Assembly (NCBI RefSeq): GCF_013179285.1
Contig: NZ_WVNW01000002.1
Span: 1-64,000 of the forward strand
From: Roseobacter sp. HKCCD6576-2
GTDB lineage: Bacteria > Pseudomonadota > Alphaproteobacteria > Rhodobacterales > Rhodobacteraceae
Reading direction: 5' to 3'
DNA length: 64,000 nt
The translations under genes were made by a program, and so were the position numbers. The notes beneath the pieces were generated by a model. The model was not told the DNA's origin, did no database searches, and was given only the letters and a program-made list of their open reading frames with translations. Below are positions 55,048 to 63,235 of the stretch, in pieces. Positions within the stretch are counted from its first letter, which is position 1, and every line of letters starts with the position of its first letter.

Positions 55048-55848
55048 ATGATGCGCCAAGTTGGCATACTGGGCGGCATGGGGCCGGAGGCGACGCTTCT
55101 GTTGATGCAGAAGGTGTTGGACGCTGTGCCGGCGACGGACGATGCCGATCATGTGCCGCTTCTGGTGGATCAAAACCCGCAAGTGCCATCGCGGATCAAA
55201 CACCTGATCGATGGCTCGGGCGAAGACCCGGCGCCCGTCTTGGTGCGGATGGCGCAGGATTTGGAACGCGCCGGAGCCGAGGCATTGGCGATGCCGTGCA
55301 ACACGGCACATCACTATGCCGCCGCAATTCAAGCGTCGGTCTCTATCCCGTTTCTCGATATGATTGCACTGTCGGCGGCTCATGCGCGGCGTCTGGCGGG
55401 GGCGGGCGGCAAAGTCGGCGTTTTGGCGTCGCCCGCCGGACGAAAGGTGGCCTTGTTTGATGCGGCTTTGGCAACAGAAGGCCTGACCGCGCTCTATCCC
55501 GCTGACGAAGCCCCACTGCTGTCCGCGATCCGGTCGATCAAATCGAACGGGCCCAGCGATGCGACACGCGCAGCTCTCAGAGCCGCCTCGATGGATCTGC
55601 GGGATCAAGGCGCGGTCCTGCAGATGATTGCCTGCACCGAGTTCTCGTTAATCTCGTCGGCGCTTGCGGCTGGAACGAAGGGCTTTGACACACTGGACAT
55701 ACTCGTGCTGGAATTGGTGGCGTTCGCGACGAATTCCCGGGGCCATAACCTGGCCTCAACCACACTCCCTGATGCTGCGAACCGGTCGGGCGCGGCACGG
55801 GGTAACAAAAAAACCGACCAACAGGGAAAGGAACTCTCCAAATGCTGA
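55048..55848 (+). CDS. aspartate/glutamate racemase family protein
   Basis: A 266-residue PLP-independent racemase. Both catalytic cysteines are present: MPCNTAH (near residue 84) and IACTEFSLI (near 196). The family inverts aspartate, glutamate or similar acids. The final 40 residues are not typical and come from DNA that looks like intergenic sequence, ending seven bases inside the next gene, so the stop may have shifted downstream. Placed between the cysteate-lyase homologue and the importer, it may interconvert enantiomers of the imported compound. Confidence 0.87.
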   Translation: MMRQVGILGGMGPEATLLLMQKVLDAVPATDDADHVPLLVDQNPQVPSRIKHLIDGSGEDPAPVLVRMAQDLERAGAEALAMPCNTAHHYAAAIQASVSIPFLDMIALSAAHARRLAGAGGKVGVLASPAGRKVALFDAALATEGLTALYPADEAPLLSAIRSIKSNGPSDATRAALRAASMDLRDQGAVLQMIACTEFSLISSALAAGTKGFDTLDILVLELVAFATNSRGHNLASTTLPDAANRSGAARGNKKTDQQGKELSKC

Positions 55849-56804
55849 ACAAAACTGTTCGCGCAACCCTTGCGGGTACGGCCATCGGCCTTGCCAGCTT
55901 CACCGCAGCTTCGGCGCAAGACCTGGTGATCGGCGTGCCAAACTGGCCCTCGGCCAGCGCCACCGCCAATATCCTGGAACAGGTGATCGAGACGAATTTC
56001 GGCCTTGAGGTCGAGCTGCAAAACGGCACCAACCCGATCATCTTCGAGGCAATGGATTCTGGCTCTATGCATGTGCATCCCGAAGTGTGGATGCCGAACC
56101 AACAGAACCTGCATGACACCTTCGTCGTCGAAAACGGCACGGTGGTGATGAATGAAAACCCGGTGCAGGCCAATCAGGGCATGTGTGTGCCGACCTATAT
56201 CGCCGAGCAATATGACATCACCACGATCGAAGATCTGACCGACCCCGAGAAGATGGCGATCTTCGACACCGATGGCGATGGCCGTCCGCAGGTCTGGATC
56301 GGCGCGCCGGGTTGGGCCTCCACCGTGATCGAACGCATCCGCGCGCGGTCCTACGGCTATGACGAAGTGCTTGATCTGGAAGAGTATGACGGTACCGTGG
56401 CCTGGGGGGCGCTGGGCACCGCGATCGAGGCCGAAGAGCCGTGGATCGGCTTTTGTTATGATCCGCATTTCATCTTCGTGGCCTATGATCTGACCTATCT
56501 CGAAGAACCGGCGCATGACCCGGCGACCTGGAACGTGATCCAGCCGACCGATGACCCGGCCTGGTTGGAAAACTCCATGGCTTCAACGGCCTGGAACGGC
56601 GCCACATTGCACCTGCATTACGCAGCCAATGTGCAGGAGAACTATCCCGAAGTGGCGGCCCTGTTCGATGCCTATGAGATGCCTGCAGAGGTGCTCTCGA
56701 CCATGGGTCTGGAACTGTCGATCAACGATGTTGAGCCGGCGGATTTTGCAGCTCAGTGGATCGCCGACAACGAGGATATCGTCCTTGGGTGGTTGACCAA
56801 CTAA
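55842..56804 (+). CDS. glycine-betaine/proline-type ABC substrate-binding protein
   Basis: A 320-residue OpuAC/ProX-family binding protein with a signal peptide (residues 1-25, cleavage near ASAQ). Aromatic residues that could form a ligand cage for a cationic headgroup are present (for example WMPNQQN, WAST and GWGALGTA-like segments), as in betaine binders. The ATG follows AAAGGA and overlaps the racemase gene by seven bases. A hairpin follows before the ATPase. The paired enzymes suggest a ligand other than a simple osmolyte. Confidence 0.9.
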   Translation: MLNKTVRATLAGTAIGLASFTAASAQDLVIGVPNWPSASATANILEQVIETNFGLEVELQNGTNPIIFEAMDSGSMHVHPEVWMPNQQNLHDTFVVENGTVVMNENPVQANQGMCVPTYIAEQYDITTIEDLTDPEKMAIFDTDGDGRPQVWIGAPGWASTVIERIRARSYGYDEVLDLEEYDGTVAWGALGTAIEAEEPWIGFCYDPHFIFVAYDLTYLEEPAHDPATWNVIQPTDDPAWLENSMASTAWNGATLHLHYAANVQENYPEVAALFDAYEMPAEVLSTMGLELSINDVEPADFAAQWIADNEDIVLGWLTN

Positions 56805-56821
56805 GCGTCGCGCGACGTTTT

Positions 56822-56851
56822 GGGGCCGTGCCGCAATGTTGGCGCGGCCCC
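56822..56851 (+). terminator. intercistronic hairpin after the binding-protein gene
   Basis: GGGGCCG with an inner GCC pairs with GGC and CGGCCCC across about nine bases, followed by TCTT. A small perfect palindrome, CGTCGCGCGACG (56806-56817), precedes it. The placement matches the hairpins after the other two binding-protein genes in this window. Confidence 0.6.
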
Positions 56852-56898
56852 TCTTGACGTTTCTATCCCATGCCACGCGTCCTCGGGGGACAAATACG

Positions 56899-57933
56899 AT
56901 GAATGAAGCGGTTGTTGAACTAACCGATGTCTGGAAAGTCTTCGGAAAACGCGCCACCGAGACGATTGAGGCCGCGCGATCTCGGGGCTTGAACAAGCCC
57001 GAGGCCCTTGACGAATTCGGCACGGTGATTGGGGTGCGCGAGGCGACATTCTCGGTCTCGCGCGGCGAAATCTTCTGCATCATGGGTCTGTCGGGTTCCG
57101 GTAAATCCACGCTTGTGCGCCATGTGAACCGGCTCATCGAACCGTCAGCCGGGACGATCAAAGTGCTGGGCGAAGATGTGGGCAAAATGGATGCCAAAGA
57201 GCTGCGCATGATGCGCGCCAAGCATATTGGCATGGTGTTTCAACATATGGCGCTGATGCCGCACCGCTCGGTGCGGGAAAATGTGGCTTATCCGTTGGAG
57301 ATACGCGGCGTGCCGAAATCGCGCCGTTGGGCCGTGTCGGATCACACGCTCGGCCTGGTGAATCTGGACGGCTATGAAGACCGGCTGCCGCGCGAGCTTT
57401 CCGGTGGGATGCAGCAACGCGTTGGAATTGCCCGCGCCTTGGCCTCCGACCCCGAAATTCTGCTAATGGACGAGCCGTTTTCGGCGCTCGACCCGCTTAT
57501 TCGCCTGCAATTGCAGGATCAGTTTAAATCGCTTGTTGAAGACCTAGACAAGACGACGCTGTTCATCACCCACGATCTGGATGAGGCGATCCGCATCGGC
57601 CACCGGATCGCGATCATGAAAGACGGCGTGATCGTGCAAATCGGCACGCCGGAAGAGATCGTGACCCAGCCCGCTGATGATTATGTCCGTGAGTTCGTCC
57701 AGGGCATCTCGCGTCTCAAACTGGTGCGGGCTCATACGATTATGGAGCCGATGAACGGCATCGATCCAGCGTCGCTGAACGGTGCGCCGCGCGCCGATCA
57801 CGAAAGCGATCTCGACGCATTGATTGATATCTCGGTCGGCACGGACGGGCCGATTGTGGTGACCGTTGATGGCCAAGATGCGGGCGTTGTGAGCAAGGCG
57901 ACGCTGCTGCGTGGCATCCAGGGGGGCAAGTAA
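56899..57933 (+). CDS. glycine-betaine-type ABC transporter ATP-binding protein (ProV-like)
   Basis: A 344-residue ATPase of the quaternary-amine subfamily. Walker A GLSGSGKST, signature LSGGMQQR and Walker B LLMDEPFSALDP are clear. The C-terminal 60 residues look like one partial CBS-like unit, where osmosensing relatives carry two. The ATG at 56899 follows GGGGAC; the upstream frame is not used. It overlaps the permease gene by one base. Confidence 0.92.
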   Translation: MNEAVVELTDVWKVFGKRATETIEAARSRGLNKPEALDEFGTVIGVREATFSVSRGEIFCIMGLSGSGKSTLVRHVNRLIEPSAGTIKVLGEDVGKMDAKELRMMRAKHIGMVFQHMALMPHRSVRENVAYPLEIRGVPKSRRWAVSDHTLGLVNLDGYEDRLPRELSGGMQQRVGIARALASDPEILLMDEPFSALDPLIRLQLQDQFKSLVEDLDKTTLFITHDLDEAIRIGHRIAIMKDGVIVQIGTPEEIVTQPADDYVREFVQGISRLKLVRAHTIMEPMNGIDPASLNGAPRADHESDLDALIDISVGTDGPIVVTVDGQDAGVVSKATLLRGIQGGK

Positions 57934-59498
57934 TGACCGATACATCCACCACACCGCGCGCCGAGAATGTCGCCGATATCGAGATGGATCACGCGGCGTT
58001 CAACGCCTCGGTGGCCGAGTTTGCCGTTACGAACCACGAGTATTACGCGAGCGCCTTCCGCAAGATCCACAACACCACGCGGGGCATCCCGCTGACGTTT
58101 AACTGGGCCGCCGCATTGCTCGGGCCGATCTGGTCCGCCGCGCGTGGCATTTGGGGCGGGTTCTGGGGGTTCTTGATCCTTGAGATTATCGCCTGGGTTC
58201 AGATCGGGCGCGGTACATGGGGCGAGTTGGGGGCCGACGATCTGGCCCGCGCCGCCACCCAGGAGGCCCGCGCGCAGGACTTCCTGCAACGCGCGGCGGA
58301 TGCCGTGGCCGCTGGCGAGGATGGCAGCCGGTTTGAGACGCTTGGCAACAACTTGCTGCGCGCCGCCGAACGCAGTCGCGAAGCCGCCGATGCGATGGCG
58401 GCGGATTCCGTTCAGATTCTGATCACGGGGTTGGTTCTTCTAGTCGCTATTCGGGTGATCCAAGGGGTCTGGGCCAATATTGCCTTGGAAAAACAATATG
58501 AACGCTGGCGGATCGACCCCGATCTTGTGCCATCCGGCGTGAACACAACCAACCTGATCTTGGGGATCGCGCTGGCTTTGGCTATTGCGCCGCTCACGGT
58601 CTATCGCTTCACAGTGGAAGACGTCACCGAGTTTCTGACCTCTTTCCCCGCCAATCCCGATCACTATTCCGATACGGCTAGGTGGCTGGAGGATGTGATC
58701 GACGCGGCGGCCCGCAATGGGGCAGGGGCCTTCGACGGCATCGTCCTCGGCATTCGGCAAATCCTAGACACCATTTCGGTGGCGCTGATCGGCACGCCTT
58801 GGCCGGTGGTGATGACGGTGATTTGTGTCGTCGCCTGGCGTGCGGCGGGCCCGCGTGTGGCGATCTTCACCGCTGCGGCGCTCGCCTATATCGCGTTTCT
58901 GGGCTATTGGGAGGTCTCGATGGAGACCGTCGCTCTGGTCGGGTCGGCGGTGTTTCTCTGCGTGCTGATGGGCATCCCGCTTGGCATCTGGTTTGGCAAA
59001 TCCAAACACGCCTATCGGATTGCCGAGCCGGTCTTGGACTTGATGCAAACCCTGCCGGCCTTTGTCTATCTGATCCCGATCATCGCGTTTTTCGGAACCG
59101 GCAATCCGCCGGGTATTCTGGCCACGATCATCTTTGGCATGCCACCGGTGATCCGCCTGACAGCTTTGGGGATGCGGGGCGTGCCCGAAAGCATCAAGGA
59201 GGCGGCCAGCGCCTTCGGCGCGTCGAACTGGCAAATCCTGCGCGATGTGGAGCTGCCGCTGGCCCGACCGTCGATCATGACTGGGGTCAATCAGACGATC
59301 CTGATGTGCCTGTCGATGGTGGTGATCATCTCGCTGATCGGCGGGGGCGGTCTGGGCCAGGAAATCCTGGAGGCGCTGCAATTCGCGGCCAAAGGCCCCG
59401 GTATCCTGGGTGGTCTCGCCATCCTCTTCGTCGCCATGGTCATCGACCGGATCGTCCAAGGCGCGTTCCGCCGCCGCGATTTGAAAGATGAACATTGA
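57933..59498 (+). CDS. ProW-type permease with N-terminal extra membrane domain
   Basis: A 521-residue permease. The C-terminal part (about 280-515) is a standard ProW/OpuAB permease with the coupling loop ESIKEAASAFGASNWQILRDVELPLA. The N-terminal 240 residues are extra: an acidic start, a segment FNWAAALLGPIWSAARGIWGGFWG resembling DUF2628 (about 47-75), an alanine-rich soluble stretch (about 95-155) and two more helices. Normal ProW proteins have about 280-350 residues. The extension may sense or anchor; its role is unknown. Last gene of the operon. Confidence 0.88.
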   Translation: MTDTSTTPRAENVADIEMDHAAFNASVAEFAVTNHEYYASAFRKIHNTTRGIPLTFNWAAALLGPIWSAARGIWGGFWGFLILEIIAWVQIGRGTWGELGADDLARAATQEARAQDFLQRAADAVAAGEDGSRFETLGNNLLRAAERSREAADAMAADSVQILITGLVLLVAIRVIQGVWANIALEKQYERWRIDPDLVPSGVNTTNLILGIALALAIAPLTVYRFTVEDVTEFLTSFPANPDHYSDTARWLEDVIDAAARNGAGAFDGIVLGIRQILDTISVALIGTPWPVVMTVICVVAWRAAGPRVAIFTAAALAYIAFLGYWEVSMETVALVGSAVFLCVLMGIPLGIWFGKSKHAYRIAEPVLDLMQTLPAFVYLIPIIAFFGTGNPPGILATIIFGMPPVIRLTALGMRGVPESIKEAASAFGASNWQILRDVELPLARPSIMTGVNQTILMCLSMVVIISLIGGGGLGQEILEALQFAAKGPGILGGLAILFVAMVIDRIVQGAFRRRDLKDEH

Positions 59499-59875
59499 TC
59501 GGTTGTTCTGTGGTGGGGTTCGAGCTGACATAACCCCGAGGCGTGTATGGGAGTTAACGATCTCACCTTGTCGTATAGATGCCGGGGAGATCGTTTCTTT
59601 GCCTGCTAATGTGGGGCTCGTCCAAGCCGCCTGAGTTGGAGATGCGCATAAGCGGCCAAGCGAATCTGACGACGTGTAGTTGATGTCTGACACAGGCGTA
59701 GACAACACATCGAAGAGTATGGATTCGACCAGCGGGCGGTCGCAAGAAAATGGCACGTTCGGGAACGGGTGGGAATGCCTGAGTTCAGTCGAAATGCGTC
59801 GGCTGTAGACTTTAGTCCTTAGGGCCACAGCAAGCCTTTGTTTCTAAGGCTTTCAATGTGATACAACGAGGTAAT
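59499..59875. other. intergenic region with one large inverted repeat
   Basis: No gene found. AACGATCTC (59556-59564) pairs with GAGATCGTT (59587-59595) across 22 bases and is followed by TCTTT, so it may end the upstream operon. Near the right end AAGCCTT and AAGGCTT (59832-59852) form a small hairpin downstream of the tRNA-Asn on the other strand. Confidence 0.45.
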
Positions 59876-59950
59876 TGGCTCCGGCGGTAGGGATCGAACC
59901 TACGACCAATTGATTAACAGTCAACTGCTCTACCGCTGAGCTACGCCGGA
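59876..59950 (-). tRNA. tRNA-Asn (GTT anticodon)
   Basis: A 75-base tRNA on the minus strand with all four arms: acceptor TCCGGCG/CGCCGGA, D-arm, anticodon loop with GTT between GACT and AATC, variable loop, and T-arm with GGTTCGATCC. The CCA end is encoded. It stands alone between two protein-coding units. Confidence 0.95.
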
Positions 59951-60020
59951 ACTGACGGCGCGTATAGCAAGCCGAATTTGTCCCGTCCAGAGGGCGCGGG
60001 CGAAAAATCGTGCAAATCTG

Positions 60021-60899
60021 TCAAAGGCGTTCAAAAACCGCTTCGGCATGGAGAGGACCGCGAGATGACACAAGGTTTCGTTCCATGAAATCAATGAGAT
60101 GGGCGAGAATGTTGCGCTCGGCGGCGGGGAGGAGGGCTGCGGGCGTGTCGGTATAGATCAGCTGTGCCAAACGGCGGGTGTCGGCCGGTGTGGCTTCGAG
60201 TGCGGCCAGGATTTGCGCTTCGCGCGCCTGACGATGAGCCATCAAGTCGGCGCAGCGGGCTCTTGGGTCAGATATTGGCGCGCCGTGACCCGGATAGTAG
60301 ATTTGATCCTCGCGGGTTTGGAGCCGGGCCAGGGACGCATAAAACGCGGTCATATCGCCATCGGGCGGCGAGATCAGGGAGGTCGCCCAGCCCATCACCA
60401 GATCGCCGGAAAACAGCGCGCCGTTCCAGGCGAAGCTCAGGTGATTGGCCATATGGCCGGGCGTGGCGATCACATCGATCTGCCAACCGTCGCCTGCAAT
60501 CTGATCACCATCGGCAACTTGATCGTCGGGGACAAACGCGTCGTCCACGCCTTCGCCGCCGCCGATCAGGCCGGCCTCGGCCAAAGCTTCCATCGCTTGA
60601 CTGCGGCCCCAATTGCTTGGGCCAGCGGCCAGAACCGGCGCACCGGTGGCGGCGGCCAAAGGATGGGCGAGGGGGGAGTGGTCCAAATGCGAATGGGTGA
60701 TCAGGATCGTGCTGATGCGTTGGCCCGGTCTCACCGCTGCCAGAATAGCGTGCAGATGGGCCTCGTTCATCGGCCCGGGGTCGATCACTGCCAGATCGGT
60801 TTCGCCAATCAGATAGGTGTTTGTGCCCTGTTCTGTCATCGGCGACGGGTTCGGCGCCAGAATCTTGCGCAACATCGGCGCGATTTCAGGGACCTGCAT
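60021..60899 (-). CDS. metallo-beta-lactamase fold hydrolase
   Basis: A 292-residue MBL-fold protein. The metal-binding motif is HSHLDHS near residue 69, with a second histidine in ATPGHMANH, the bridging aspartate in GDLVMG and the distal histidine in YYPGHGAP. Relatives include LACTB2-type nucleases and glyoxalase II-like thioesterases; the substrate is unknown. It has no signal peptide. Divergent from the sensor kinase by only 44 bases. Confidence 0.88.
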   Translation of the reverse strand: MQVPEIAPMLRKILAPNPSPMTEQGTNTYLIGETDLAVIDPGPMNEAHLHAILAAVRPGQRISTILITHSHLDHSPLAHPLAAATGAPVLAAGPSNWGRSQAMEALAEAGLIGGGEGVDDAFVPDDQVADGDQIAGDGWQIDVIATPGHMANHLSFAWNGALFSGDLVMGWATSLISPPDGDMTAFYASLARLQTREDQIYYPGHGAPISDPRARCADLMAHRQAREAQILAALEATPADTRRLAQLIYTDTPAALLPAAERNILAHLIDFMERNLVSSRGPLHAEAVFERL

Positions 60900-60943
60900 G
60901 GCTTGCCTCTTTGCAGCCCAGGCCCCGCGCGGTTACATGGGCC

Positions 60944-62248
60944 ATGGCGTTTGGTTGGATGAAACGGGTGTTGCCGCGGGGGCTTTATGGCCGGGCCGCC
61001 CTGATCCTGATTGTTCCGGTTGTTTCATTGCAGCTTGTCGTCTCGGCGGCGTTCCTGCAACGGCATTTCGAGAATGTGACGCAACAATTGACCGCCGGAT
61101 TGGCGCTCGACTTGCGCTATGTCCTGACCCGTTTGGAACAAGACGGTGAGGAGGCGGCGATGACAACCGCGGCGGCATTGCAGATCACCTTGACAGAGGG
61201 TCAAAGCGTGTCCGGCGAAACCGTGCGGCCCTTTTATGATTTCTCGGGCCGAGAGGTGATTGCCATTCTGAACCGGGATATTCCAGAGACGCGTTATGTC
61301 GATCTGGCGGCTCGGCACCGTGTCGTGATCGTCGGGTTGGAAACCGCAAATGGGGTCTATGAAGTTGCGCTGCAGCGCCGTCGAGTCTCAGCGTCAAATC
61401 CGCATCAACTGCTGGTTTTGATGGTGTTTACCGGACTTCTAATGACCGGTATCGCTTATTTCTTCCTTCGCAATCAGCTGCGTCCGATCCGCCGCCTTGC
61501 GAAGGCCGCCGATGCTTTTGGCAAGGGGCGCATCGTGGAGTATACCCCGCGCGGCGCGCTCGAGGTGCGCTCCGCCGGGCGCGCCTTCCTTGATATGCGC
61601 AACCGGATCGAGCAGCAAATCGAACAGCGAACCATGATGCTCTCGGGTGTCAGTCATGACCTGCGGACGCCGTTGACGCGCATGAAGTTGGGCCTGAGTT
61701 TGCAGGAAAAGACGTCCGATATCGAGGCGCTTGAGCAGGATGTTGAAGAGATGCAGGCGCTTTTGACAACCTTCCTGGATTTTGCGCGCGCAGATGCGTT
61801 GGATGATCCGGTGCCGACCGACCCGAAAGCCTTGGCCGAGCGGATCGTGGAGGATGCGGCGCGGGGCGGTGGAGAGGCCGAGTTGTTGGCACCTGAAGCG
61901 GTGCCCCTGGTCGATATTCGCCCGCAAGCGGTGCGCCGCGCGCTCGGCAATTTGGTGTCCAACGCGATGCGATATGGCCGTCGGGCGCGGGTGACGCTGC
62001 ATGTCTTGGATCATGCGGTGCGCTACACGGTCGAGGATGACGGGCCGGGGATTGCGCCTGAAGATCGGGCCGAAGCGCTCCAACCCTTCGTGCGTCTTGA
62101 TGCGGCCCGCAACCAGGACCGCGGCACAGGCGTCGGCTTGGGGCTGGCCATTGCGAATGATATCGCGCGCAGCCATGGCGGCACGTTGCGCCTGAGCCGA
62201 AGCGATGCTTTGGGCGGGCTCAGGGTCGATCTGGTTCTGGCGCGGTAG
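60944..62248 (+). CDS. sensor histidine kinase, EnvZ-like
   Basis: A 434-residue membrane kinase. Two helices (about 16-36 and 160-180) flank a periplasmic loop; then HAMP, a dimerisation domain with the H-box GVSHDLRTPLTRMKL, and an ATPase domain with NLVSNAMRYG, EDDGPGIAP and GTGVGLGLAIA. No response-regulator gene is next to it in the window, so its partner is unassigned. Start at the ATG at 60944; the ATG at 60959 is an alternative. Confidence 0.88.
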   Translation: MAFGWMKRVLPRGLYGRAALILIVPVVSLQLVVSAAFLQRHFENVTQQLTAGLALDLRYVLTRLEQDGEEAAMTTAAALQITLTEGQSVSGETVRPFYDFSGREVIAILNRDIPETRYVDLAARHRVVIVGLETANGVYEVALQRRRVSASNPHQLLVLMVFTGLLMTGIAYFFLRNQLRPIRRLAKAADAFGKGRIVEYTPRGALEVRSAGRAFLDMRNRIEQQIEQRTMMLSGVSHDLRTPLTRMKLGLSLQEKTSDIEALEQDVEEMQALLTTFLDFARADALDDPVPTDPKALAERIVEDAARGGGEAELLAPEAVPLVDIRPQAVRRALGNLVSNAMRYGRRARVTLHVLDHAVRYTVEDDGPGIAPEDRAEALQPFVRLDAARNQDRGTGVGLGLAIANDIARSHGGTLRLSRSDALGGLRVDLVLAR

Positions 62249-62251
62249 CGC

Positions 62252-62431
62252 TTAGTCGTTCCAAGGTTGGTGCAGCGGCGTGGCCGCATCCATTGCTTGG
62301 AAATAGAGCCGTTTGTGCGCCATGGCCCGTTGCCGTCGTATCTCGCCGCCCGAGAACTCAGCCCCGGCCATGTTGTAGCCCATGCGCGACATCTGCCGAA
62401 GCGCAAAGGCAAAGAGTTTCAGCCGATCCAT
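62252..62431 (-). CDS. small conserved-looking protein, 59 aa
   Basis: A 59-codon frame with a strong ribosome-binding site (GGAGGG, eight bases before the ATG). The protein begins MDRLKLFAFALRQMSRMGYN and ends TPLHQPWND; it is basic and amphipathic with no signal peptide. Only four bases separate its stop from the convergent histidine-kinase stop. I do not recognise a family. The ribosome-binding site and compact fit between neighbours support it. Confidence 0.65.
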   Translation of the reverse strand: MDRLKLFAFALRQMSRMGYNMAGAEFSGGEIRRQRAMAHKRLYFQAMDAATPLHQPWND

Positions 62432-62464
62432 ATTGGGTCCCTCCGGTCATGCACGTTAAAGAGG

Positions 62465-62489
62465 GCGCCAGCGCCTTGGGTGCTGGCGC
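62465..62489 (-). terminator. probable terminator after tRNA-Ile
   Basis: GCGCCAGC and GCTGGCGC form an eight-base stem, extendable to eleven with one G-T pair, with a three-base loop. On the minus strand it is followed by CCTCTTTAA. It lies after the tRNA-Ile and before the 59-aa gene. Confidence 0.55.
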
Positions 62490-62599
62490 GGCGTCAGTAT
62501 CGCCCAAATTGGTTAATAAGTCGCATCACCCTGTCGTGTGGCCGGCGTGACACGGGTTTGGGAGCCCGAGATTGGGCAACACAGGCAGTCGGCGGCGAG

Positions 62600-62676
62600 T
62601 GGTAGGCCCGGCAGGACTCGAACCTGCAACCAAAGCGTTATGAGCGCTCTGCTCTAACCAATTGAGCTACAGGCCC
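62600..62676 (-). tRNA. tRNA with CAT anticodon, likely tRNA-Ile2
   Basis: A 77-base tRNA on the minus strand, cloverleaf complete, T-arm GGTTCGAGTCC, CCA end encoded. The anticodon loop contains CAT in GCGCTCATAACGC. The acceptor GGGCCTG and the anticodon stem resemble the isoleucine-2 tRNA (modified by TilS to read AUA) rather than elongator methionine tRNA, which I judged from memory. Methionine identity cannot be fully excluded. Confidence 0.85.
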
Positions 62677-62779
62677 GCCTGGAGCAGAGGCTTAGCAGCT
62701 TGCGGGGGAGCGTCAAGCTTGCCCTGTGATGCGGGCTGGCCTATGGCCTTTGGGATCACGGATCCAGGGAGCTTTCTTG

Positions 62780-63160
62780 ATGCCAAACTTATCTGCGCTG
62801 TGCCTGCGTTATCTGATGTGGATCGTGGCCCTTCGTGTGCTGCATATCCTCGCGGTGCAGTTCCTGGGCTTGCCGAACACGCTTGGCACCACAGTGATTT
62901 TGGCCGCGGCACCTGCGGCCGATATTGGGATGCAAGCGCTGCGCCGAGCGGGCGGCGTTTTGGATCGGGCGGCTTGGGGGCAATTGGCCTTGGCGCTTTT
63001 CGGCACCTATCTCGCCATGGAACTGGTCGTGATCGGGCTTTTCGCGCCGCAGTTGTTTGCCACGCTGCTCACAATGCCCGTGCTGATTGTTTGGGGCCTG
63101 ACCTTGGCCATGATCATGCTTTTTCTTTGGATCGGCGCGCGACAAGAGGCGCGGCGTTGA
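62780..63160 (+). CDS. small integral membrane protein, 126 aa
   Basis: A 126-residue protein with four likely membrane helices (about 7-25, 35-50, 66-86, 92-116) and a basic tail. It may belong to the ABZJ_00895-type uncharacterised family, but I am not sure. The ATG at 62780 follows GGGAG nine bases upstream. Function unknown. It lies between tRNA-Ile2 and purM. Confidence 0.7.
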   Translation: MPNLSALCLRYLMWIVALRVLHILAVQFLGLPNTLGTTVILAAAPAADIGMQALRRAGGVLDRAAWGQLALALFGTYLAMELVVIGLFAPQLFATLLTMPVLIVWGLTLAMIMLFLWIGARQEARR

Positions 63161-63235
63161 GGCGCAAATCGCGCATGGACTTGGCCCGGGCGCGTTGTTA
63201 GCAGGGGGCCAAAGCTGCAAGGGGACATCTGCCAC

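Noticed and set aside
58764-59828. 354-codon minus-strand frame opposite the ProW-type permease
   Set aside because: It mirrors a clear permease gene, has low-complexity composition typical of antisense frames in GC-rich DNA and no ribosome-binding site.
63161-63235. purine riboswitch upstream of purM
   Set aside because: The 75-base gap is too short and shows no three-way junction or conserved loop sequences.
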